Assembly: GCA_015852425.1 (NCBI GenBank)
Contig: JAAAIG010000427.1
Span: 1,413 to 30,367 of the forward strand
Origin: Gryganskiella cystojenkinii
Taxonomy: Eukaryota; Mortierellomycota; Mortierellomycetes; Mortierellales; Mortierellaceae
Length of the DNA: 28,955 bases
Direction: 5' to 3'
This document shows, one piece after another, positions 21,601-28,955 of the stretch. Below the pieces are notes generated by a model, which worked only from the letters and a program-made list of their open reading frames with translations, had not been told where the DNA came from and did no database searches. Every line of letters begins with the position of its first letter. Position 1 is the first letter of the stretch. A program made the position numbers and the translations under genes.

Positions 21601-22623
21601 TGAAGCCCATGAGCGTCGAGGCGCTCTCTCGATCCTGCACTTTGAACGACCTGAACTAATGCATAATCGCCAGATTTGCAGAGTTTCGAACACAGCTTTG
21701 GCTTTGATGAATCGGGACGAGCTTGATGGTTTCGAGGTTGAGAACAGTGACCACGACGTATTCTTCCAGTGAATAAAAGGTGATGGAACAATTGAGTGAA
21801 ATCGAGACCGTGGCACCTCTTCTGTCTGGAAACCTCACGAGACCACAGCAAACCAGAAACCATGGCACCACTTTGCAGGCAAAAAAACAAAAAAAAAATG
21901 TAGTCGAACATTTGTACGTAAATTTGTCTTTGGCGATATGTACGGGTACCTACCAGTAAAAAGGATGAGACCCATCCAGTCCCGTTCCATCGAACTCTCT
22001 TGCTAGAAATCCTAGTCTTCTATTCTTACAAGGGTAACCCCAAAGTCAACCGACTTTTTCATCTTGCCCCTAGATCAGATCTTGATCCGCGTGTTGTGTG
22101 TGAGTCTAAGCTGAGATATGAGAACCCCTGATAGGTGATATTGTAAGTGCAACACCTCATGGGCTTACCTTGTCCTTGCCCATTGTCTTTCTAAACTGTC
22201 TCACGTTTTGCAATCTTATCCTTCAACCCAAACTTATCCTTCCAATCAACCCTAGAGGTTCCTCAATCTCCAGCTCTAGTGGTCCTTCTCCCGTGTTCCT
22301 CTCGCACGCCCGCTTTGCTCCTTGTTCTTGACATTCCTGTCGTTCCTGAATCCGTTGAGAGAGAGTCGACTCTTGCCTACATAGTGGAGGGAGGAACAGA
22401 GATTTCTTTTTGGCATCAAACAACGCTAATATCGAGAGAGAGCCTCACGGGCTCTTCGTTGTTTTTTGGTGCCCTGGACGGTTAGGTTGATCTGGGTTTC
22501 GCGATTTCATAGAAATCCAAGAAGGTCGGTTCCTGAGTGAGAAACCAACAAACATTTGTTACCCCTGCCCCACGCTCGCCTCTCCGCGCTCCCTGCTCTG
22601 GGGTACCCATCTCATCCTCGGCG
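21601..22623. other. Gene-poor stretch upstream of the secreted-protein gene
   Basis: No gene is supported. An open + frame at 21581-21772 and minus frames at 21498-21911 and 22223-22423 have no motif. The part nearest 22624 is presumably promoter for the secreted-protein gene. Confidence 0.4.
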
Positions 22624-22631
22624 TATAAAAG
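22624..22631 (+). promoter_or_regulatory. TATA box of the secreted DPBB gene
   Basis: TATAAAAG about 130 bp upstream of the ATG at 22756, followed by a C/T-rich leader (TTCTTTCTCTCGTCTCTG), a typical fungal promoter layout. Confidence 0.55.
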
Positions 22632-22755
22632 CCACGGGCAATCTTCTATGGTTTAGAAAAAAACATCTGCTTTTCTCACAACAAAGACAAACCTCAATCC
22701 ACTCTCATTCTTTCTCTCGTCTCTGTCATCGCTACCTACACTAATTTCATTCAAC

Positions 22756-23313
22756 ATGGTCAAGGTTACTTCTATCTTTATCGCTGTCGCCGCGACCATG
22801 GTCGCTGCTGTCGCTAATTCGGCCCCTGTCGTCCCGTCATCTCCTTCGCCAACAATTGCCATCAACGAGACCATCGTTGCCATCCCCACCCCAGTCCAAG
22901 ATGCTAACTCGACCGCTACTGCCACCGCTGTCGAAACCATGACCTCCGAGTCTACCGTTAGCATCGCTGCCTCGACTGACCCCTTCTCAACCTCGGTCCA
23001 TCACCAAGGCAAGGCCACCTGGTTCACGCATCACTACGGCGCCTGCAACCACTACTGGAACGGATACAAAGAGCCCGTTGTTGCTCTAAACGCTCATCAG
23101 ATGGGTGCCATGTCCTGGGGAAACCCCGTCTGCAGCCGTCGTGTCCGCGTCACCAACAAGGATCATCCCGAGCGCTCCGTCGTTGCCAGAATCGTCGACA
23201 AGTGCCCTGGTGATGAGTGTGCCTGGGGTTCCTTGGATCTTTCACCCTTTGCGTTCAAAAGATTGGGTCATCTTGATACTGGAGTCCTAAACATCACCTG
23301 GAGCTACGTCTAA
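22756..23313 (+). CDS. Small secreted double-psi beta-barrel (RlpA/expansin-like) protein
   Basis: Intronless frame of 185 residues. A signal peptide covers about residues 1-23 (VTSIFIAVAATMVAAVA core). A Ser/Thr/Pro/Ala-rich linker with possible N-glycosylation sites (NET, NST) runs to about 80, followed by a double-psi beta-barrel domain. Family landmarks are GKATWF, ACNHYW, a central ALNAHQMG block and the closing VVARIVDKCPGDECAWG-type block with SLDLSPFAFKRLG. Cysteines at about 97, 126, 150 and 155 could form two disulfides. Relatives are cerato-platanin/expansin-like and barwin-like wall-associated proteins, most with no proven catalytic activity. It is likely secreted to, or bound at, the cell wall. 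It has its own TATA box and poly(A) signal and converges on the glutamine synthetase gene, with 311 bp between the stops. Confidence 0.9.
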   Translation: MVKVTSIFIAVAATMVAAVANSAPVVPSSPSPTIAINETIVAIPTPVQDANSTATATAVETMTSESTVSIAASTDPFSTSVHHQGKATWFTHHYGACNHYWNGYKEPVVALNAHQMGAMSWGNPVCSRRVRVTNKDHPERSVVARIVDKCPGDECAWGSLDLSPFAFKRLGHLDTGVLNITWSYV

Positions 23314-23416
23314 AATGACAGGACACCAATCATACTGGATAAAACGTATCATCATAACTTTCATGTATACCAGATCCCAACCTGGTGAAGGGTCAACACA
23401 TCATTACCATCTACAG

Positions 23417-23422
23417 AATAAA
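23417..23422 (+). terminator. AATAAA poly(A) signal of the DPBB gene
   Basis: AATAAA about 104 bp downstream of the secreted-protein stop codon, in the short convergent intergenic region. Confidence 0.45.
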
Positions 23423-23462
23423 AAACCCCCCCCTGCCTGGAGCATTGTTATTACCTCTCTAT

Positions 23463-23468
23463 TTTATT
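23463..23468 (-). terminator. AATAAA poly(A) signal of the glutamine synthetase gene
   Basis: The minus strand reads AATAAA about 157 bp downstream of the glutamine synthetase stop. The 3' ends of the two convergent transcripts would lie within about 50 bp of each other. Confidence 0.4.
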
Positions 23469-23624
23469 TCAAAGAGTCTCCTTTCTTTTTCTTTATTTAC
23501 AAACGTTCGCCTTACACCTTGCGATACCGCTTTTCCTTTGAATTGCTGCTAATTGCTGGGTTATATTGTTGATGTTGACTGTTGTGGATACCATTGATCT
23601 TGTCTGATCGACGAAGGGCCGCAC

Positions 23625-26600
23625 TTAGAACCAGAGCAACTCGCTGTAGTGAGGAATAGGGTAGAACTTGTCGGCAGTCAAAACCTCAAGTCTATCAGCC
23701 ACATCACGAGCCTGGCTCAGGGCCGGAGAAATATGCGCACACGCAAACTTGGCCTCTTCCACGGCATCGTCGCCGACATGATGCATTTTGTGCACAACCT
23801 CATCCAAGTTAGCAATCGTCGCCTGCAACTCCTTCACCACTGGGGTCAAGGCCTGCAAGGCTGCTAATTCAGGAGAGTTTGCCTCGCCCTCAATTCCGTT
23901 CAACAGCTGGACCGTCTGAGCCAATTGACCACGGTACTCGAACGCCGCGGGTAAGATCTGCGAAGCCAAGAGAGTTCGAAGAGTGCTGGCCTCGACCAAC
24001 AGATCCTTGGCATAACGCTCCTGCAAGATCAAGTGACGCGATTGCAATTCCGAGGCGGTAAAGATACCCTGGCGAGTCAACATGTCCGAGTGCAGAGGAG
24101 CGAGGAGCTGTTGGAAGGCCTCGGGGGAGGTCTTGATGTTGGGCAAACCACGACGTTCAGCCTCATGGATCCAGGCATCAGAGTAACCATCACCCTCGAA
24201 ACGGACCGCCTTGGTCGACGCAATAAACTTCTTCACGACCGTGAGCTTGTCAGCATCCGAGGGGTAAGGGCGATCACCCATCTGTTTACGCAAAGCAGCG
24301 GTAACATCCTGAAGAGCCGAAGCGACAGCGGCGTTCAAGATTGTTACAGGGAATGCGGGTGACTGCTTGGAACCGACGGCACGGAACTCAAACTTGTTGC
24401 CGGTAAAAGCAAAAGGCGAGGTACGGTTACGATCCGTCAGATCACGCGAGATATCAGGGAGGGAAGCAATCTTGACATCGAGCACCTTGCCGCCGAGTTT
24501 GATGGACTGGATCTCGGGAACTGAAAAGTTCTTGATTGGGCGGGATTCCTCAATTGAATCCAAGACCTCAGTCAAGTGTTCACCCAAAAAGACCGAAACG
24601 ATCATGGGGGGAGCCTCACAGGCACCGAGACGATGCTCGTTCGAGGATGAGGCAATGGAGGTACGCAAAAGAGCACCATGTTGCTCAACCGCGTGAAGGA
24701 CAGCGACCAAGACCAAGAGGAAACGGTAGTTGGTCTCGGGCTTGACCGTGGGGTCCAACAAGTTCTCGCCACGATCCGTCGACATGGACCAGTTGCAGTG
24801 CTTTCCGGATCCGTTCACGCCCTTGAAGGGTTTCTCGTGGAAGAGAACCTTGAGCTTGTTCTTGTGTGCAACCTTGGATAGGACATCCATGGTCAACAGG
24901 TTGTGATCGACGGCGAGCGAGGCCTCCTCGAAAATAGGAGCCAACTCGAATTGCTGCGGTGCGACCTCATTGTGACGGGTCTTGACGGGAACACCGAGAC
25001 GGAAGAGCTCGAGCTCGGCCTCAGACATGGTCGCCATGACCTTGGAGGGGATACGGCCGAAATAATGATCCTCCATCTGCTGATGCTTGGGGGGCAAGTT
25101 ACCGACCAAAGTACGGCCGGTGTGCTTGAGATCAGGTCGGAGTGAGTAAAGCGAGCGGTCGACCAAGAAATACTCTTGCTCGGTTCCTAGGGTGGTGAAG
25201 ACATGAGAGGTACGAGGCTGGGCACCGACAGGGACGGGGTCGATTAAATTTAAGAGCTCGGTCGCAGCCTTGGCGATCGCGTTGGTCGAACGGAGGAGAA
25301 CCGTCTTCTCATCAAGGGCATCACCGTTATAGGAAATGAATACGGAGGGGATGTAAAGGACAGAGGTACCGTGAGGACCCTCCTGGATGAACATGGGTGA
25401 GGTCGTGTCCCAGACGGTGTAGCCACGAGCCTCAAAGGTGGTACGCATACCTCCGGAGGGGAACGAAGACGCATCGGGCTCGGCCTGGAGCAATTGCGAG
25501 CCAGAGAAGGCATCAATGGCAGTAACCTACGAAGTAAGAGTAGAAAATTATCATTGAGAAGGAACATTGGCTGTGTTAGTCTGCATGAACAAGCGTATTT
25601 TTTTTTGGATCCCACGCTTGTGGCCAAAAAAAAAGCAGAGAACGACAAAATTGCGAAAAAAGGAGAAAGCTCGATTTTAGTTTCATTTTGTCCAGAAGCA
25701 ACACATCGCCCAGTGCGTATCTCATGCTCAGACTAACAATCTTCCGGTCCTCTGTCACGGGCTTTGACTTTCTCGCTCTGCCAGTCCTTGTGAACACAAT
25801 TAGAGCAGTTTTCTGGGTCTTTTTTCTTTCATGTGTTGTTGTGAACAAAAGAAAGTTGTTGATATTGTAGCCGATAGACAAAACGAACGCCCTCCCACTT
25901 GAATCATGTCCTTCACCTCGGAGCTGATCAAACAAAAACAAACAAATAAAGAAAAAGACCGTTCCTTGTTTTCCATTCGCCTCCTTCATCCTCTCCCTGT
26001 TGTTCACCCCTCTTCGTGGAAGGTCGGAAAGCAACAAGGAGCATAAATGCAAAAAAAATCTCGCACAGCCTAAAGGGATGGATGGCATGCACGTTCATGT
26101 ATGTTACCCTGGCCATTGACCTCCTAATATTTCCTATTCTTCCTTCTTTGTCCTCTCATACCCCCGACCTTCCCCATTGGCCATCCCTTCCCACGACTCC
26201 TTGTGCATGGGCACTCTGTTAGATTTTTTCTCATGGCTTTTTTTTTCTTTTTGGGTCAGGGGCCTTTGTATTAGTCAATGTTGAGGAACACACAAAGAAA
26301 CAGGAATTGATGGGGAAGAGGGAGGGAGAAGAGGGAATGAGTGACATTGCTTACCTCTTCGCCATTAGCAGAGAAGCTCGATTTCAAGGACAAGAAAGCA
26401 TCGTGCTTCTCGGCCGTGGATCCAGTTTGAGGCTGGAACCAATGGGTGAAATGGGTCGCACCCCGATCCATGGCCCAGATACGAACCGCATGTGCAATAG
26501 CATCCGCCGTACCTTTGTCAAGGGCCTGACGACCGCGCATCTGCTTCAAGAACGAGGCATACGCGGGCTTGGGCAAAACTTTGGCAATCTGCTGGAGATG

Positions 26601-26729
26601 GAAAACATTCTCGCCAAAAAGCTCCGAGGTGTAGACAGGCTTGCCATCAGCCTTCTTGGGGTACTGAATCGCGCGGGTAGCACGGTTGATGTTGTCCTTG
26701 AGGGATTCGATACGGGCCTGGTTTGCCAT
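23625..26729 (-). CDS. Type III glutamine synthetase (GSIII)
   Basis: Makes glutamine from glutamate, ammonia and ATP. Length and motifs are those of GSIII (GlnN type, about 700-750 residues), not the roughly 350-residue GSII usual in fungi. Exons on minus: 26355-26729 and 23625-25526; 758 residues, phase 0 across one 828-bp intron. Landmarks: PSGGMRTTFEARGYTVWD (from about 148), GTEQEYFLVD (about 239-248), RHNEVAPQQFE (about 309-319), KPFKGVNGSGKHCNWS (about 357-372), HRLGACEAPP (about 423-432), DRNRTSPFAFTGNKFEFRA and the long helical C-terminal GSIII domain. The metal- and ATP-binding regions look intact. The leader before the ATG is pyrimidine-rich. GSIII is well known from bacteria, diatoms, haptophytes and Dictyostelium. 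Presence of the intron and host-like codon use argue for a resident gene, not recent bacterial transfer. Confidence 0.95.
25527..26354 (-). other. Long (828 bp) intron of the glutamine synthetase gene
   Basis: Donor GTAAGC at 26354 and acceptor CGTAG at 25527 on minus; removal restores the GSIII frame (GEE joined to VTAIDAF). It is four times the length of any other well-supported intron here. It contains short motif-free frames (25576-26088 on -, 25688-25870 on +). I see no clear nested gene or structured RNA by eye. Confidence 0.75.
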
Positions 26730-27496
26730 GATGGGTTGTGTATGTACGAAAAAGGAGGAGTTGTGGAGGATGAAGGAGGATGGAGAGGAGGCTGAGGAGA
26801 AGAAGATAAAAAAAGAGAAAGGGAGGAAAGAAACAAAAACAAGCTCAGGGAGAGGTGAGGGACTTTTTTAACGCGGCTTTTATTTGGTGATGACGGCCAA
26901 GTCTCTCTTTTTTTTTTTTTTTTTTAAATCGTTTTTTTTATAACGCGCTTTTTTTGGTTCCTTCTATCTGGCTCTCTCGACTGATCAAATGAACGCTTTC
27001 GACACATCCCCACAGATCGATAGCTCTGGTTCCTATTTTTCCCTTGCTTTCTTAAAGAAACACAGACTAAAAAGGCTTTGGGCACAGGCACACATTTCTT
27101 TGGAGATGCACACGGTCAGTCACAAACAAGAAAAAAACAAGCAAAAACATCAAAGTTGCTTTTCTTTTTGGCCACACAACCAAAGAGATAACAAGAAAAT
27201 ATGTTCTATCTGTCTCTTGTTCTATCGTCGGCGCTCTTCGCAATCTTGTTCCATCATCCACATCTTTTTTCTCTTTTTTCCACAGCTTCACAGTTCTTCT
27301 TTGTTAACTTTTGTTTGGGAAGATTCAGCCAACATTTGAATGAAACACGTGGTTCTTCAGCCAAATTGATCGAGTTAAAAACCACTGAACAGTCACATCC
27401 ATTGCAAAAACGACCAAGGTCACATGCCGCAAGGCTCGCAAGGGTCTGACAGGGAGGAAAGAGTGGGAGAAGGCTAGGCTCGACTCAGAGCTCTGG

Positions 27497-27536
27497 ACCT
27501 CCTTTTGACTCGTTCCTAATTAGGACGAGCGGAGGT
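27497..27536. repeat. 40-bp near-perfect inverted repeat (hairpin)
   Basis: Outer arms ACCTCC and GGAGGT enclose inner arms CTCGT-t-CCTAA and TTAGGACGAG, with one bulged T and short unpaired spacers (TTTTGA on the left, C on the right). The centre is the palindrome CCTAATTAGG. A looser 8-bp pair (CTAGGCTC at 27473-27480, GAGCCTAG at 27607-27614) flanks it. It could be a protein-binding site, a structured RNA or a small element remnant. Confidence 0.6.
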
Positions 27537-27963
27537 TCTTGATTCATGGCCTGGGTCGAACCTACGTGTTTATGTTGTTTGTTGCTCGACGCGACCAGAA
27601 TAGATAGAGCCTAGATCCCTCTCTGCGTTGATATGTTTGTAGGTAGGACTGTATGGTAGGCATGAAAGAGAGAGAGAGGCGGATTCCATCTCAGCAGGTT
27701 GGAAAGACAAAAAAAATCCTCCAAAAAATGGGCGCAAGAATGCCGTGACCCAGTGAGCGGAGGGACAGCCAGGGACAAAAACGGAAAGAGAGATATGGTC
27801 TCCCGCTCTCTAAAGGCTCGAATTGGTCAATTGGTCCAGTTTGCAACCCAGGTACAGTTTCAAAGGGCGACTATTTTTTTTTTTTTTTTTTTCAAAAAAA
27901 AACACTGACCTGAATGAATCCTCGGCGAACAGCCCAGTCGGATTGTTTTAATCTGACCAGCCA

Positions 27964-27972
27964 TATCAGATG
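27964..27972 (-). promoter_or_regulatory. Near-match to the iron-GATA motif
   Basis: The minus strand reads ATCTGATAT, eight of nine bases of the ATCWGATAA element, 22 bp from the exact copy and in the opposite orientation. Confidence 0.35.
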
Positions 27973-27992
27973 GAGAAGTTGAAGGACTATCA

Positions 27993-28001
27993 ATCTGATA
28001 A
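27993..28001 (+). promoter_or_regulatory. Iron-responsive GATA site (ATCTGATAA) upstream of FTR1
   Basis: Exact match to ATC(A/T)GATAA, the extended GATA element bound by fungal iron repressors of the SreA/Urbs1/Fep1/Sfu1 group, 285 bp upstream of the FTR1 start codon. FTR1 genes are classic targets of these repressors. Confidence 0.6.
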
Positions 28002-28285
28002 AGAATAAAGGATGGATACTGTAGGATTTTTTCTCTCTCTCTTTTCTTTCTACTCTCCCTTCTCTTACCTCTCTCCACCACCTTTACCTTCACCTTCACC
28101 TTCATCCCGCTCTCCTCCCCGTCCTTCCCTTCCCTTTCTTCAACACCCTGAAGATCGATCCGACTGTCCCTCAGCTCAACTCTTAGCCCACCTTCTTGTT
28201 CTGTAGCTCACTCTCAATCTCATTCTCCCCGATCCAACTTGCCATTCAATTCTGCTGACTCCCAGGAACGGACTATTCAAGCATC

Positions 28286-28599
28286 ATGGCCGGCACAGAT
28301 TACTTTTCAATCCCAATCTTCTTCATCATCTTCCGAGAGACCACCGAGGCTGCCATCATCGTCTCGGTCCTGCTCTCATTCCTCAGTCAGGTCCTCAGTG
28401 AGGACCGCGCCATGCAACGGCGCTTGGCTCGACAGGTAAGAAAAAAAAAAAAAAAAAAAAAAAAACTCACGCTACCACTCCATGGATTTTTATTTGCTGA
28501 CCGATCCGATCCGTTTACTATTTTGGCTTAGGTCTGGGGCGGTACGGCGTTGGGACTCACCATCTCTTTGGCTATCGGAGCGGCCTTTATTGTTGTCTG
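28286..28599 (+). CDS. FTR1: High-affinity iron permease FTR1, 5' end (partial)
   Basis: Plasma-membrane iron permease that works with a multicopper ferroxidase (FET3), which is not in the window. Exon 1 is 28286-28435 (50 codons) and exon 2 is 28532-28599, with a 96-bp GT-AG intron containing a 26-A run. The first membrane helix carries the RExxE iron-translocation motif as FRETTEAAIIVSVLLSF (R17, E18, E21). Exon 2 encodes VWGGTALGLTISLAIGAAF and ends in phase 2 before GTAAGC at 28600. An acceptor at 28633-28634 would give the expected Trp-Tyr but implies a 35-bp intron and a stop after about a dozen codons. So either the true next exon lies beyond the window or the copy is broken. The identity is secure; the 3' structure is not. 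Confidence 0.85.
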
Positions 28600-28955
28600 G
28601 TAAGCTATCCTTTTTTTTTCTTTTCTCTTTTTAGGTATCCGTTGTCATGTATCTTACGCCAATCCCCGGATTGAAAAAAACAAGATCGTTTCGATCTCTT
28701 GAGAGTGAACTCGGGCGATGGGCAGGATCTCTTCGTGTTTTTCTCTATGCTCAATGGTCTCGGTCTCGATCTCGGAGTTTTGAAATTGAGTGCCATGGAC
28801 ACAAAGATCCCTGTTTCTTCAACGCACAACCCCCCACCACACTACCCCTCCTGAACTAAAATCAGCTTGTTTTTTTCCCACAGATCTCCATCTGTTTTTT
28901 TTGCACCCTGCAATTGACGTCGAGCAAGATGTGCGCTAACCTATTTTTGTGAAAA
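28600..28955 (+). other. Putative FTR1 intron or broken continuation to the window edge
   Basis: After the FTR1 exon 2 donor no segment reads as the expected FTR1 second loop (a NLW...WEG-type block). Frames here contain stops, and T-rich tracts precede AG at 28634 and 28881. The second acceptor would create a TGA across the junction. The stretch may be a long intron or degraded sequence. Confidence 0.35.

Larger units (their letters stand above)
26730..28285. other. Divergent intergenic region between glutamine synthetase and FTR1
   Basis: This 1.56-kb stretch holds the two promoters and no supported gene. It contains T runs at about 26909-26926 and 27872-27892, a 40-bp hairpin at 27497-27536, iron-GATA motifs near 27964-28001, and a long C/T-rich tract (about 28028-28145) that looks like an FTR1 leader or core promoter. 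Confidence 0.5.

Noticed and set aside
27541..27570. A tRNA B-box-like sequence (AGGTTCGACCC on minus)
   Set aside because: The flanking bases do not form a T stem and no A box or acceptor stem could be matched.

Overview
The window is nuclear DNA of a filamentous, probably early-diverging fungus; Mucoromycota/Mortierellomycota is my best guess, and it is an inference. The evidence is intron-rich genes (mostly 90-210 bp GT-AG introns), pyrimidine-rich leaders, long A/T homopolymers between genes, eukaryotic genes such as a full-size PDR transporter and an FTR1 permease, and a type III glutamine synthetase. No rRNA, tRNA, CRISPR array or intact transposon was seen.

Layout from left to right. 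631-2437 (-) is anthranilate synthase component I (TRP2), with a 12-nt first exon. 3030-3501 (-) is a doubtful small unrecognised gene. 3719-4912 (-) is a TauD/JLP1-type Fe(II)/2-oxoglutarate dioxygenase. 5972-9697 (-) is a six-exon Cid1-type non-canonical poly(A)/poly(U) polymerase with a long glutamine-rich N-terminus and a glycine-rich tail. 10077-12324 (-) is a seven-exon aldonolactone oxidase of the ALO/GULO family. 12467-12568 (-) is a possible 33-residue membrane microprotein. 13070-18150 (-) is a four-exon PDR-type ABC transporter of 1537 residues. 18151-22755 is gene-poor, with a frameshifted LRR-like coding remnant near 20870-21600. 22756-23313 (+) is a small secreted double-psi beta-barrel (RlpA/expansin-like) protein. 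23625-26729 (-) is a type III glutamine synthetase split by an unusually long 828-bp intron. 28286 to beyond the right edge (+) is the 5' end of a high-affinity iron permease (FTR1).

The exon structures were worked out by hand: each listed exon set keeps phase, has GT-AG borders and restores the family motifs across junctions. The genes do not form one pathway. They cover amino-acid synthesis (TRP2, glutamine synthetase), sulfur scavenging (dioxygenase), RNA tailing, an ascorbate-analogue oxidase, drug efflux, a secreted wall-type protein and iron uptake.

The most interesting non-coding signals are an exact fungal iron-GATA motif with an inverted near-copy upstream of FTR1, a 13-bp tandem palindromic repeat beside the TATA box of the PDR gene, TGACTCA sites at TRP2, and a strong 40-bp hairpin at 27497-27536. 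No clearly novel multi-gene system was found; the microprotein, the LRR remnant and the long glutamine synthetase intron are the best leads.
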